Below, one piece after another: positions 27,933-36,951 of a stretch of 64,000 bases of DNA. The stretch covers positions 2,577,272-2,641,271 of the forward strand of contig NZ_FOYW01000001.1 in the NCBI RefSeq assembly GCF_900115285.1. The letters are read 5' to 3'. The first letter of the stretch is position 1; every line of letters begins with the position of its first letter. Source of the stretch: Marinobacter daqiaonensis. Lineage in GTDB: Bacteria > Pseudomonadota > Gammaproteobacteria > Pseudomonadales > Oleiphilaceae. The notes beneath the pieces are model-generated. The model saw only the letters and a program-made list of their open reading frames with translations. It did no database searches and was not told the DNA's origin. Position numbers and translations under genes: made by a program.

Positions 27933-29423
27933 ATGAAACCTTCCGAGTATCTGCAATACGATGCCACCGGCCTGGCCGATCTGGTCCGGCGGGGTGATGT
28001 TACCCAGGATGAGGTTGTTGAAGCGGCCATAGGCCGGGCCGAAGCCCTTAACCCCCGTCTTAATGCGATCTGCCTGCCCCAGTATGACTCCGCACGCCAG
28101 CAGCCTGCCGGCAACGGACCCCTGGCCGGGGTGCCCATGCTGGTGAAGGACCTGGGGCAGGAGCAGGCCGGTGAGCCGTGCACCATGGGCAGCCAGGGGT
28201 TTCGCGACCGGATAATGACCCAGGATTCCGAATACGTCAGGCGGGCCCGGGATGCCGGGCTGGTTTTTCTGGGCAGAACGGCAACACCGGAATTCGGTCT
28301 CAAGGCAGTCACCGAATCCAGGCTCTGGGGACCCACTCGCAATCCCTGGAATACCGAACTGACGCCGGGAGGTTCCAGTGGTGGTTCCGGTGCGGCCGTT
28401 GCCGCCGGAATCGTACCGGTGGCGGGGGCCAACGATGGCGGTGGTTCGATCCGCATTCCCGCCGCCTACAACGGCCTGGTGGGACTCAAGCCTTCCCGCG
28501 GCCGGATTCCCTGGGGGCCCGAGACCGGCGAGAGCTGGCTCGGTGCGGCCGAGAACCATGTCGTCACCCGGACCGTGCGTGACACGGCGGCATTGCTCGA
28601 CGCCCTTGCCGGACCGGCGGTGGGTGACCCGTTCCGCATCGAGCGGCCGGACCTGCCCTGGAAAGACATCGCCAGCCTGTCCCCGGGCAGACTCCGGATC
28701 GGTATGTTTACCCGGTCGCCCTATGGCGGTGATGTGCACCCGGACTGTGTGGCGGCGGTTCAGGAGGCGGCCCGGATGCTGGAGTCCCTCGGCCATGTGA
28801 TCGAGGAAGCGGAACCGGCCGTCGACGGCCAGGATCTGGCACGCTGTTACCTGGGGATTTACTTTGGCGAGGTATCGGCGTTCGTGCAGCAGGCACTGGA
28901 AGGCGGCGCCGACAGGGACGATTTCGAGCTGGATACCAGGGTGCTGGCGATGCTGGGGCGAAGCTTCCCCCTGCCCGATTACGTGCGCATGCGCCAGCGG
29001 TGGAACGACTTTGCCCGGGCCACCGGGGGGTTCTTCGGACGTCATGACCTCTATCTGTGTCCCACCACTGCCCAGCCGCCGGCCCGGATCGGCGAGCTGG
29101 ATATGCCACCGGCGATGAAACTTCTGTCGACGTTGCTGGTCAAGGTTCGTGCTGGCGCGGTATTGCACCGGACCGGGATGGTGGACCAGCTGGCGATGGA
29201 AAGCCTGGCACGCACGCCGTTCACCCAGTTGGCGAATCTTACCGGTACCCCGGCCATCTCGGTGCCGGTCTGCTGGAGTCCCCAGGGACTGCCGGTGGGA
29301 GTGCAGTTCGGTGCCGCGCACGGTGGCGAGGGCCTGTTACTGCAGCTGGCGGCCCAGCTCGAGGAGGCCAGCCCCTGGTATGGCCGCTACGAGAGCCTGT
29401 GGGAAGCCAGCGAGGACCGTTGA
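27933..29423 (+). CDS. amidase-signature family hydrolase
   Basis: A 496-residue amidase-signature enzyme with the Ser-cisSer-Lys triad visible: the lysine in PMLVKDLGQEQAG, the cis-serine in the glycine-rich TPGGSSGGSGAAVAAG and the nucleophile in NDGGGSIRIPAAYNG. It hydrolyses a carboxamide; the family includes indoleacetamide, 6-aminohexanoate dimer and fatty amide hydrolases. No GatB or GatC gene is adjacent, so it is unlikely to be GatA. No signal peptide is seen. Monocistronic. Confidence 0.88.
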   Translation: MKPSEYLQYDATGLADLVRRGDVTQDEVVEAAIGRAEALNPRLNAICLPQYDSARQQPAGNGPLAGVPMLVKDLGQEQAGEPCTMGSQGFRDRIMTQDSEYVRRARDAGLVFLGRTATPEFGLKAVTESRLWGPTRNPWNTELTPGGSSGGSGAAVAAGIVPVAGANDGGGSIRIPAAYNGLVGLKPSRGRIPWGPETGESWLGAAENHVVTRTVRDTAALLDALAGPAVGDPFRIERPDLPWKDIASLSPGRLRIGMFTRSPYGGDVHPDCVAAVQEAARMLESLGHVIEEAEPAVDGQDLARCYLGIYFGEVSAFVQQALEGGADRDDFELDTRVLAMLGRSFPLPDYVRMRQRWNDFARATGGFFGRHDLYLCPTTAQPPARIGELDMPPAMKLLSTLLVKVRAGAVLHRTGMVDQLAMESLARTPFTQLANLTGTPAISVPVCWSPQGLPVGVQFGAAHGGEGLLLQLAAQLEEASPWYGRYESLWEASEDR

Positions 29424-29587
29424 GCAAGTTGTGATCCGCTCCCACAAAACCCACGTTTATTTTTAAGGTCGGAACAGGCTATGCTGTCAGTAACAGAGAT
29501 GGCATGGCTTCACCGCCCTCTGTACCTACGGAGACCGGTCATCCCGATCGGGCTCCCCTTGCTGATGGCATCGAGGAGGCGAGTACC

Positions 29588-30169
29588 ATGAACCAACCGA
29601 TGGCAATCGAAGAACTGGTGTCTGTAGCTCAGGCCGAGGCCATGGGGGAACTGGATGCGCCGATCATGGCCATCGTTCTGTCCAGCGAACAAAGCTACGA
29701 CCTTCCCATCAACTCCCTTGAAACCGATGCCGACAAGGCCCGGTGGGCGCTGATCCTGCGCGCAGCCCGGGAACATGTCGAGGCAGACGCCGTGGCCCTG
29801 CTGTATCCGGCGTGGACCACCATCCGTCACCGGTCACCGGAGGCGGAGAAAGAGAAAGATGAAGGCGCGGAGCCCATCGACACGCTCTTTGTCCAGCTCC
29901 ACACCCGTGACAGGATTTACTGGCGTGGGTTCGAGCAGATCCGCGATCCCCGCCACCAGCGCATCATCGGCTTTCGCACCATCGGTGCCCTGTCCAATGA
30001 GTACGAGCGGGAGGAAGCTCCGTCGGTCACTTCCTGGCTGAACACGCTGTTCGAACCCTTGCCGGACGAGGGGGAGGAAACTGAGGTGGACCGCGAGCTG
30101 GCGGATCTTCTGGAAGAGCCGGAAGTCAGTGCCGCGCTCTACCCCAGGCAGATGCGAGCACTCCATTGA
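29588..30169 (+). CDS. hypothetical protein, 193 residues
   Basis: I do not recognise this protein. It is soluble, acidic and without a signal peptide. It begins MNQPMAIEELVSVAQAEAMG and has a central segment (VQLHTRDRIYWRGFEQIRDP) with mixed alpha/beta character and an acidic tail (EGEETEVDRELADLLEEPEV). ATG 29588 has GAGGAG upstream and is preferred to an earlier in-frame codon. It stands alone between the amidase gene and a small inverted-repeat element. Confidence 0.65.
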   Translation: MNQPMAIEELVSVAQAEAMGELDAPIMAIVLSSEQSYDLPINSLETDADKARWALILRAAREHVEADAVALLYPAWTTIRHRSPEAEKEKDEGAEPIDTLFVQLHTRDRIYWRGFEQIRDPRHQRIIGFRTIGALSNEYEREEAPSVTSWLNTLFEPLPDEGEETEVDRELADLLEEPEVSAALYPRQMRALH

Positions 30170-30176
30170 CCAAAAC

Positions 30177-30201
30177 CCTTTCCCGGCTGTGCCGGGAAAG
30201 G
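30177..30201. terminator. hairpin after the hypothetical gene
   Basis: CCTTTCCCGGC and GCCGGGAAAGG form a perfect 11-base stem with a TGT loop, eight bases after the stop codon. On the minus strand it is followed by GTTTT, so it could terminate leftward transcription; on the plus strand the T-run is absent. Confidence 0.55.
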
Positions 30202-30223
30202 CTCAATCCGTTTTCCCCCTGAA

Positions 30224-30347
30224 TAGTGTCCCGTACGGATAATTCGTTAACCCGCTGAGCCCCTCAAGGGCTTGCCGGCAGCGACTCTGGACCTGTGTTG
30301 CCAGCGGCAAGCAGTGGGTCAGATGATTACCCGGACGGGGCACTGGA
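30224..30347. repeat. MITE-like inverted-repeat element, copy 2 (short, diverged)
   Basis: This region shares with the 3261-3530 element the motif TAGTGTCCCG at its left end, an inverted AT-rich TAATTCG/GATTACCC block, GAGCCCCT, the internal GCAGCGACTCTGGACC-like and CCAGCGGCAAGC segments, and the same order. It is about 124 bases against 270, lacking the second stem arm, and its terminal repeats (30224-30253 against about 30316-30347) are only around three-quarters identical. It looks like an internally deleted relic. Confidence 0.65.
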
Positions 30348-31748
30348 TATCAGGCTGAGGCATAGCTGTGCATGCTGGACGAAGTGGCTGAAAGCGTGCA
30401 GGTGTTCCTGGCCCGGTTCGCTGGCGTTGGCGCCGAAGTCAGCGTAAAACATGCCGAGCATGCGGCCATTGGCCATGATGGGGCCGGTCAGCGCCGGCAC
30501 CCGGCCGAGCCAGGGGTCGAACGGCAGCTCCCTGGCCTGCTTCGGTGGATAATAGATGGCGCAACTGCCGTGGGGTAGCAGGCTTCCCAGTGTACCGCTG
30601 CCGTCCCGGGCAACGGCAAAGTGCTCGCGCCAGCCCTCGGTATCCGGCCCGGCGCACTTGCGCAGAACGAGATTGCGGCCGTCCCGGTCGGACATCAGCA
30701 GACCCACACGCCTGAAACCGATCCCCCGCTGAATTCCCTCCATGACCAGCTGGATGACGGTATTGAGTTCGGGCTTCTCGGTCAGGCTCTGGGCCAGTTC
30801 CCGAAGGATCCGGAGTTGCAGCTCGGCGTCGATATCCGGTGGAGCCGGCGGCTCCACCGTGCCCTCGGCACCCGGCATCAGTGCCTGTACCTGGGGAATG
30901 CCGAGGGAGACCGCGACCTTGCCCGCTTCCGTGGCGTTCAGTCTGGCCTGGTCCCGGATCACGGCAGGGGATTCGCCAAGGTCCCGGCCGATACGCTCCA
31001 TCAGCGAATCCATTTCCGGCGTACGCCAGCCCTTTTCCGCCAGTTCCGCCATGCTGACCGAGTTTCTCGCCAGTTGACTGGCCTGGGAGCCGGCCCGGTT
31101 GGAGGAAACCACATCGCGGATGAACGGCCCCAGGGCCCAGGCCTCAGCCAGCCCGCGGGTGATCTCGGCAAAGGTGCTGTGGAGCACGGCTTTCTGGGCT
31201 TCCACCGGCGGCACGCCGTCCCGTAACCGTTGCTCCAGCTCCGCCGCCTGTTCGGTATCGCAGGACCAGAACGCCAGCTCGCCGATGTTCATCAGCAGGG
31301 CACCGATGAACACCTCCTCAAGGGCCTGTTCGTTCCGCTTGGGCAGCAGGCTGCGTGCCTGCACGGCGGCATGGATGGCACGGGCCAGGCACGTCAGCAG
31401 GTGGGGTCTTGAGCTTCGCTTGAGGAGCGAGTCGACGATCAGTGACGAAATCGCCATGGACTTGACGGAATCAAATCCGATCAGGGTAATGGCCCGGCTG
31501 ACAGTGCTGACCTGCACCCGGGTCTGGTTGTAGAACACCGTGTTGGACAGGCGCAGCACCTGGGAGGTGAGCTGGGCGTCATTGATGATCACCTCGGCCA
31601 GCTCGTTCACCGTGCTGCTGCTGCTCTCGGTCAGTTCGTTGATGCGCCGCAGGGTGTTGGCCAGCACGGGCAGCTCCACCCGGCTGAGATAGGCAACCCA
31701 GGCCTGGGTCGAGTTTATTCGTGCGCTGGAACCGTCTGGCGAGTCCAA
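30327..31748 (-). CDS. HDOD-GAF signalling protein
   Basis: A 473-residue protein with an HDOD domain over residues 20-215 (LPVLANTLRRINELTESS, DAQLTSQVLRLSNTVFYN, AITLIGFDSVKSMAISSLI, IGALLMNIGELAFW) and a C-terminal GAF domain (about 310-465). HDOD domains are HD-related but usually lack hydrolase residues and act in signalling. The start is probably TTG 31748 with GGGAGG upstream; no ATG is available nearby. The last six residues, SSAPSG, and the TAA stop are encoded inside the right end of the inverted-repeat element. Confidence 0.85.
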   Translation of the reverse strand: MDSPDGSSARINSTQAWVAYLSRVELPVLANTLRRINELTESSSSTVNELAEVIINDAQLTSQVLRLSNTVFYNQTRVQVSTVSRAITLIGFDSVKSMAISSLIVDSLLKRSSRPHLLTCLARAIHAAVQARSLLPKRNEQALEEVFIGALLMNIGELAFWSCDTEQAAELEQRLRDGVPPVEAQKAVLHSTFAEITRGLAEAWALGPFIRDVVSSNRAGSQASQLARNSVSMAELAEKGWRTPEMDSLMERIGRDLGESPAVIRDQARLNATEAGKVAVSLGIPQVQALMPGAEGTVEPPAPPDIDAELQLRILRELAQSLTEKPELNTVIQLVMEGIQRGIGFRRVGLLMSDRDGRNLVLRKCAGPDTEGWREHFAVARDGSGTLGSLLPHGSCAIYYPPKQARELPFDPWLGRVPALTGPIMANGRMLGMFYADFGANASEPGQEHLHAFSHFVQHAQLCLSLISSAPSG

Positions 31749-31855
31749 AGTGAGCTTTGCCTCCCTGGTGATCTGATGGATGTGGACACTGAATCATCAT
31801 ACTACACTTGCCGAATCCCGCCGCCACAAGCCGCTCGGGGAAACAAAATCGAACA

Positions 31856-31885
31856 TTCGGGTTTGGCTGGCGATTGCGCTATAAT
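31856..31885 (+). promoter_or_regulatory. putative promoter of metNIQ
   Basis: A perfect TATAAT (31880-31885) is preceded at 18 bases by TTCGGG, a partial -35 match. It lies 64 bases upstream of the metN start codon. Confidence 0.45.
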
Positions 31886-31948
31886 CAGCGCCTTTTCGTG
31901 TCACGCTCACAAGGCGTTGGCGAAAGTCTCACTCAAGGTTTGTGACGT

Positions 31949-32956
31949 GTGATTGAGCTTGACCAGGTCCAGAAATCCTACCAGGTGGGTGGCCGGGCGA
32001 TCCCCGCATTGCATTCCACCAGCCTGACCATTGAAACCGGCGAGGTGTTTGGTATTGTCGGCCACTCCGGTGCCGGCAAGTCGACCCTGGTGCGTCTGAT
32101 CAATCTGCTGGAACGGCCCACCAATGGGCGGGTGCTGGTGGACGGAGAAAACGTCACCCATTACGATGCGGCGGAACTGCGGGCCTTCCGCCGCAGGGTG
32201 GGAATGATATTCCAGCACTTCAATCTGCTTTCCTCCCGTACCGTGGCGGACAACATCGCCTTTCCCATGAAGCTCGCGGGAATCTACTCGAAACAACAGA
32301 TCCGGGAACGGGTAGCCGAACTGCTGGCCCTGGTCAGTCTCACTGACCAGGGCAACAAGTACCCTTCCCAGCTCTCCGGAGGGCAGAAACAGCGGGTTGG
32401 CATTGCCCGCGCTCTGGCCTGTCGCCCCACCATTCTGCTCTGTGACGAAGCCACCAGCGCCCTTGATCCGCAGACCACCCAGTCGGTATTGCGGCTGCTG
32501 GCGGACATCAACCGGGAACTGGGGCTGACCATTGTACTGATCACCCACGAAATGGACGTGGTGCGGCGAATCTGTGACCGGGTGGCGGTCATGGATGGCG
32601 GACGCGTGGTGGAGATGGGGCCGGTAACGGACGTGTTCCTTCACCCGGAGCATGCCACCACACGGGATTTCGTTTTTGAGAGCGAGAATATCGACCGGGA
32701 GGAGATGAGAGAGGACCTGGCCCACGCCCCGGGCCGGATCCTGCGGCTGACGTTCCGGGGGGAAAGCACCTATCAGCCGTTGCTGGGCCATGTGGCCCGC
32801 AGTTCGGGGGTGGACTTCAGTATTCTCTCCGGTCGGATCGACCATATCAAGGACACCCCCTACGGCCAGCTGACCCTTTCGCTGGTGGGTGGTGACCTGG
32901 ACCGGGCCATGGCGGAATTTGACGCCGCGGATGTTCACGTGGAGGTGCTGCGCTGA
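31949..32956 (+). CDS. metN: methionine ABC transporter, ATP-binding subunit
   Basis: A 335-residue ATPase with Walker [10 protein letters not shown], signature [15 protein letters not shown], Walker [14 protein letters not shown] and switch histidine [10 protein letters not shown]. The C-terminal 80 residues form the NIL regulatory domain that binds methionine and inhibits the transporter. The start is GTG 31949; the next residues, [14 protein letters not shown], match the family N terminus. It overlaps metI (TGATG). MetNIQ imports D- and L-methionine. Confidence 0.95.
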   Translation: MIELDQVQKSYQVGGRAIPALHSTSLTIETGEVFGIVGHSGAGKSTLVRLINLLERPTNGRVLVDGENVTHYDAAELRAFRRRVGMIFQHFNLLSSRTVADNIAFPMKLAGIYSKQQIRERVAELLALVSLTDQGNKYPSQLSGGQKQRVGIARALACRPTILLCDEATSALDPQTTQSVLRLLADINRELGLTIVLITHEMDVVRRICDRVAVMDGGRVVEMGPVTDVFLHPEHATTRDFVFESENIDREEMREDLAHAPGRILRLTFRGESTYQPLLGHVARSSGVDFSILSGRIDHIKDTPYGQLTLSLVGGDLDRAMAEFDAADVHVEVLR

Positions 32957-33621
32957 TGGAAGCTCTGCTGGGTAATGTGGACTGGAGCGAAATCGGCTGG
33001 GCCAGCTGGGAAACTCTGGTGATGGTGGGCCTGTCGCTGCTGTTCAGTGTGCTGGTGGGGCTCCCGGTCGGGGTCCTGCTGTTTCTGACCGGCAAGCGGC
33101 AGCTGCTGGAGCAGAAGGTGGCCTACGGCATTCTGTCTTTCATTGTGAACGTGCTGCGTTCGGTTCCGTTCATCATTCTGCTGATTGTGATGATCCCGGT
33201 GACGGTGGTCCTTGTGGGCACTTCACTGGGGGTGATCGGGGCGATTCCCCCCCTGGTGGCCGGTGGCGCCCCTTTCTTCGCGCGGCTGGTGGAGACCTCC
33301 CTGCGGGAGGTGGACCGGGGCATTATCGAGGCGACCCAGGCGATGGGCGCCAATATTCGCCAGATTGTCCTCGGGGCGCTGTTGCCGGAGGCGCTGCCGG
33401 GTATCATCGCCGGTATCACGGTGACTGCCATTACCCTGGTTTCCTATGCCGCCATGTCAGGTGTCGTTGGCGGCGGCGGTCTGGGTGATCTGGCGATTCG
33501 TTTCGGTTATCAACGGTTCCAGACAGACGTGATGGTGATTACTGTGGCGCTGTTGGTGATTTTTGTGCAGATGCTGCAGATGCTGGGGGACCGGCTGGTG
33601 CTTTATTTTAGCCGCAAGTGA
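32956..33621 (+). CDS. metI: methionine ABC transporter permease
   Basis: A 221-residue permease with five or so membrane helices, the usual MetI length. Landmarks are SWETLVMVGLSLLFSVLVGL, the EAA loop (IEATQAMGANIRQIVLGALL) and the conserved YAAMSGVVGGGGLGDLAIRF. Start and upstream stop overlap, which indicates coupling to metN. Confidence 0.95.
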   Translation: MEALLGNVDWSEIGWASWETLVMVGLSLLFSVLVGLPVGVLLFLTGKRQLLEQKVAYGILSFIVNVLRSVPFIILLIVMIPVTVVLVGTSLGVIGAIPPLVAGGAPFFARLVETSLREVDRGIIEATQAMGANIRQIVLGALLPEALPGIIAGITVTAITLVSYAAMSGVVGGGGLGDLAIRFGYQRFQTDVMVITVALLVIFVQMLQMLGDRLVLYFSRK

Positions 33622-33731
33622 TGTTTTCTGCGGTGAATGACTTCGGACGAGGTGCCGGCCGCCGACCCGAGCGGCTCTGACTTGAGTGCTGCCCTCTGTA
33701 ACGTAATTTTTAGAACCAAGGAGTTATGTTG

Positions 33732-34514
33732 ATGACTTTCAAGAAAACCCTGATTGGCCTGGCCGCATTCGCGGCTTTTTCCTCGGCCCAGGCGGAGGAA
33801 ACCCTGTCCGTGGCGGCGACGCCCGTTCCCCACGCGGAAATCCTGGAGTTTGTGGAGCCCATGCTGGAAAAGCAGGGTGTTGATCTGGAGATCCGGGTGT
33901 TCACCGATTACATCCAGCCGAATATCCAGGTGGACCAGAAGCGGATGGACGCCAACTTCTTCCAGCACCAGCCGTATCTGGATGAGTTCAATGATGGCCG
34001 TGGTACCGATCTGGTCACCGTGACCGGCGTTCACATCGAGCCGTTCGGTGCCTATTCCCAGAAGGTGGATTCACTGGATGCGCTGAAAAAAGGCGCCACG
34101 GTTGCGATTCCGAACGATCCCACCAACGGTGGCCGTGCTCTCCTGCTGCTGCAGGACGCGGGCCTGATCAAACTGAAGGAAGAAAGCAAGATCACCGCGA
34201 CACCAAGGGATATCGCCGAGAACCCCAAGGACCTCAAGTTCCGCGAGCTGGAGGCGGCGACGCTGCCCCGTGTCCTGAACCAGGTGGATCTGGCCCTGAT
34301 CAACACCAACTATGCCCTCGAGGCAGGCCTGAACCCCAGTGAGGACGCTCTGGTGATCGAGGGTTCCAATTCACCCTACGTCAACATCCTGGTGGCCCGT
34401 CCGGATAACAAGGACTCCGAGGCCATGCAGAAGCTGGCGGATGTCCTCACCTCAGAGGAAGTGAGGGAATTCATCCTTGAGAAGTATGAAGGTGCGGTGG
34501 TTCCGGCATTCTGA
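33732..34514 (+). CDS. metQ: methionine-binding protein of the MetNIQ transporter
   Basis: A 260-residue NlpA/MetQ-family binding protein with a Sec-type signal (TFKKTLIGLAAFAAFSSAQA) and cleavage near AQA-E. Family blocks include TPVPHAEILEFVEPMLEKQG, ANFFQHQPYLDEFN and VAIPNDPTNGGRALLLLQDA. Unlike E. coli MetQ there is no lipobox cysteine, so it is probably soluble in the periplasm. ATG 33732 gives good spacing to AAGGAG; the ATG six bases upstream is too close to it. Confidence 0.93.
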   Translation: MTFKKTLIGLAAFAAFSSAQAEETLSVAATPVPHAEILEFVEPMLEKQGVDLEIRVFTDYIQPNIQVDQKRMDANFFQHQPYLDEFNDGRGTDLVTVTGVHIEPFGAYSQKVDSLDALKKGATVAIPNDPTNGGRALLLLQDAGLIKLKEESKITATPRDIAENPKDLKFRELEAATLPRVLNQVDLALINTNYALEAGLNPSEDALVIEGSNSPYVNILVARPDNKDSEAMQKLADVLTSEEVREFILEKYEGAVVPAF

Positions 34515-34534
34515 AGCCGGTTTAGCCCTTTCAC

Positions 34535-34572
34535 AAAAAAGCCGGGCTGGTGAAAACCAGCCCGGCTTTTTT
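34535..34572. terminator. bidirectional intrinsic terminator between metQ and the peroxiredoxin gene
   Basis: GCCGGGCTGG (34541-34550) and CCAGCCCGGC (34557-34566) form a perfect 10-base stem, with six A residues before and six T residues after. It can stop transcription from both convergent genes. Confidence 0.95.
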
Positions 34573-34623
34573 GTGGTTGGCGGCAGGGCACGGCCCCACC
34601 GATGCCACGACAACGAGCGGCGC

Positions 34624-35277
34624 CTACTCGCCGGACCAGTTGGACTTGGGGTCCGGGGTCATGCGCAGATAGGATTTGACCGCCTTGTAGCCTTTCGGGA
34701 AGCGCTCTTTGATTTCTTCCTCGTCCTGCAGCGACGGTACGATGACCACATCATCGCCGCGCTCCCAGTTGCCCGGGGTGGCCACCTTGTGGACGTCGGT
34801 GAGCTGCAGTGAGTCGATCACCCGCAGTACCTCGTTGAAGTTGCGCCCCGTGCTCGCCGGATAAGTGATCATCAGGCGGATCTTCTTGTTCGGGTCGATC
34901 ACGAACAGGGAGCGGACCGTCAGGGTGCTGCTGGCATTGGGGTGGATCATGTCGTACAGCTCCGCCACCTTGCGGTCGTGGTCCGCAATGATGGGGAAGT
35001 TCACGGTGCAGCCCTGGGTTTCGTTGATGTCGTGGATCCACTCATTGTGTGAGTCCACAGGGTCCACGCTCAGGGCAATCGCCTTGACATTGCGCTTGGC
35101 GAATTCGTCCTTGAGCTTGGCGGTCAGACCCAGCTCGGTGGTGCACACCGGGGTGAAGTCCGCGGGGTGGGAGAAGAGGACCCCCCAGCCATCGCCAAGC
35201 CATTCATGGAAGCGAATGGTGCCTTCACTGGAATCCTGCTCGAAGTCCGGTGCAGTATCGCCTAGATGTAAACTCAT
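34624..35277 (-). CDS. 1-Cys peroxiredoxin (Prx6 family)
   Basis: A 217-residue peroxiredoxin with the peroxidatic cysteine in SHPADFTPVCTTELG. The long C-terminal part after residue 150 (TPGNWERGDDVVIVPSLQDE) marks the Prx6 group, which reduces peroxides with a single catalytic cysteine. ATG 35277 is preceded by GGAGGA eight bases away; the longer in-frame start is rejected. Transcribed alone, convergent with metQ. Confidence 0.93.
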   Translation of the reverse strand: MSLHLGDTAPDFEQDSSEGTIRFHEWLGDGWGVLFSHPADFTPVCTTELGLTAKLKDEFAKRNVKAIALSVDPVDSHNEWIHDINETQGCTVNFPIIADHDRKVAELYDMIHPNASSTLTVRSLFVIDPNKKIRLMITYPASTGRNFNEVLRVIDSLQLTDVHKVATPGNWERGDDVVIVPSLQDEEEIKERFPKGYKAVKSYLRMTPDPKSNWSGE

Positions 35278-35448
35278 ATCGTCTTCCTCCATTCTCGGTG
35301 CCGCCGCCTGCAGCGTGTCTGCAGGGTACGGCGTGTTAACTTCGTTCTCTTGGGTTACCAAGGAGTTATGGAGCCTTTACGAGGATTAAACAAGTGTCGG
35401 ATCTCTTTACCATCGCAAGCTCCGGCGATTGGACGACACTTTCCCCCA

Positions 35449-36807
35449 TCAGCCCCCTATCTGTTTCTGCCTTTCGAAATGCTCTTTCGTCAGCCTGAAT
35501 ACTACGGGGCTGAGCAATACCAGGGCAATCAGGTTAGGCAGGGCCATCATGGCGTTCAGGGTGTCCGCCAACAACCACACGAAACCGAGGTTGAGTGTGG
35601 CGCCCACCGGGATGGCAAGGATCCATGCCACCCGGTACGGCACGATCGCCTTCACGCCAAACAGGAATTCAATACAACGCTCACCATAGAAAGACCAGCC
35701 CAGAATGGTCGTGAAGGCGAATACCGCCAGGGAGATGGCCACCACGTAATTGCCGCCGGGGAAGCCAAGGGCAAAGGCGGTGGATGTGAGGGCCGCCCCG
35801 GATTCGCCGGTGGTCCAGGCGCCGGAGGTGATGATCACCATGCCGGTGATGGTGCATACGATGATGGTGTCGATGAAGGTCCCCAGCATCGCCACCATGC
35901 CCTGATTGATGGGGTTGTTGGTCTGGGCGGCGGCATGGGCAATGGGGGCGGAGCCAAGACCCGCCTCGTTGGAAAAGATGCCCCGGGCCACACCAAAGCG
36001 GATCGCGGCCCAGACCGCGGCCCCGGCAAAGCCACCTTCGGCGGCGATGGGGGAGAACGCATGCTCGAAGACCAGGCCGAAGGCTGCCGGCAGGGCGGGA
36101 GCATTCACTGCCAGCACGATCAGGCCGGCTATGACATAGGAAATCGCCATCAACGGGACCAGGGCGCTGGCCACCTGACCGATGCGGCGGATGCCGCCGA
36201 TCAGCACCATGCCCACCAGCACCATCAAAATCAGCCCCGTCGCCCAGGCGGGCAGGCCGAAGTTGGCCTGGAGCACGTCAGCCACCGAGTTGGCCTGTAC
36301 CGTGTTGCCGATACCGAAACCGGCAATGGCGGCGAAGATGGCGAACAGTACGCCCAGCCAGGCCCACTTGCTGCCCAGGCCGTTGCGGATGTAGTACATG
36401 GGGCCGCCGACGTGGGCGCCCCGCTCGTCAACCTCCCGGAAGCGCACCGCCAGAACCGCCTCGGAATACTTGGTGGCCATGCCCACCAGGGCGGTCAGCC
36501 ACATCCAGAAGAGGGCCCCGGGTCCGCCGAGAAAGACCGCAGTGGCGACACCAGCGATGTTACCGGTGCCGATGGTGGCGGACAGCGCGGTCATCAGGGC
36601 CTGGAAGGGCGGGATTTCACCGCTCTCTTCCGCGCCCTCGGCGGTCCGGCCCCGCCACATCAGGCGGAAGCCTTCCCCCAGGCGCAGAATGGGCATCAGT
36701 TTCAGGCCCAGGCTGAGGAAAAGGCCCACCCCCAGGATGAGTACCAGCATGGGAGGTCCCCACACCAGCCCGTTGACATAGGATACAAGGTTGCTGACGA
36801 ATTCCAT
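35449..36807 (-). CDS. alanine or glycine:cation symporter (AGCS family)
   Basis: A 452-residue membrane protein with about eleven hydrophobic segments. The family signature is clear: SATIGTGNIAGVATAVFLGG, GMATKYSEAVLAVRFREVDE, GPMYYIRNGLGSKWAWLG and GIFSNEAGLGSAPIAHAAAQ. AGCS members import alanine or glycine with sodium or protons. GGAG lies seven bases upstream of the start. No partner gene is adjacent. Confidence 0.94.
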   Translation of the reverse strand: MEFVSNLVSYVNGLVWGPPMLVLILGVGLFLSLGLKLMPILRLGEGFRLMWRGRTAEGAEESGEIPPFQALMTALSATIGTGNIAGVATAVFLGGPGALFWMWLTALVGMATKYSEAVLAVRFREVDERGAHVGGPMYYIRNGLGSKWAWLGVLFAIFAAIAGFGIGNTVQANSVADVLQANFGLPAWATGLILMVLVGMVLIGGIRRIGQVASALVPLMAISYVIAGLIVLAVNAPALPAAFGLVFEHAFSPIAAEGGFAGAAVWAAIRFGVARGIFSNEAGLGSAPIAHAAAQTNNPINQGMVAMLGTFIDTIIVCTITGMVIITSGAWTTGESGAALTSTAFALGFPGGNYVVAISLAVFAFTTILGWSFYGERCIEFLFGVKAIVPYRVAWILAIPVGATLNLGFVWLLADTLNAMMALPNLIALVLLSPVVFRLTKEHFERQKQIGG

Positions 36808-36951
36808 TGGTGTGCTCCGTATCAGGCGCGGTATCGGGATAAGCGCTCCCCGGGGTCTCCCGGGACACTCGGAGTTTAGCCTCTGGTTTTCAGATGTAAA
36901 TGTTTCAAATCAGTAAGTTGTCTCTTCGTGGGCCATTGTTGTGATATCCGT

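Noticed and set aside
27822..29321. 499-codon open frame on the minus strand
   Set aside because: It is antisense to the amidase gene, which has all catalytic motifs.
27933..29423. GatA subunit of the aminoacyl-tRNA amidotransferase
   Set aside because: No gatB or gatC is adjacent; it is better left as a general amidase-signature enzyme.
35350..36879. 509-codon open frame on the plus strand
   Set aside because: It is antisense to the AGCS symporter; low-complexity G, H, Q and no domain.
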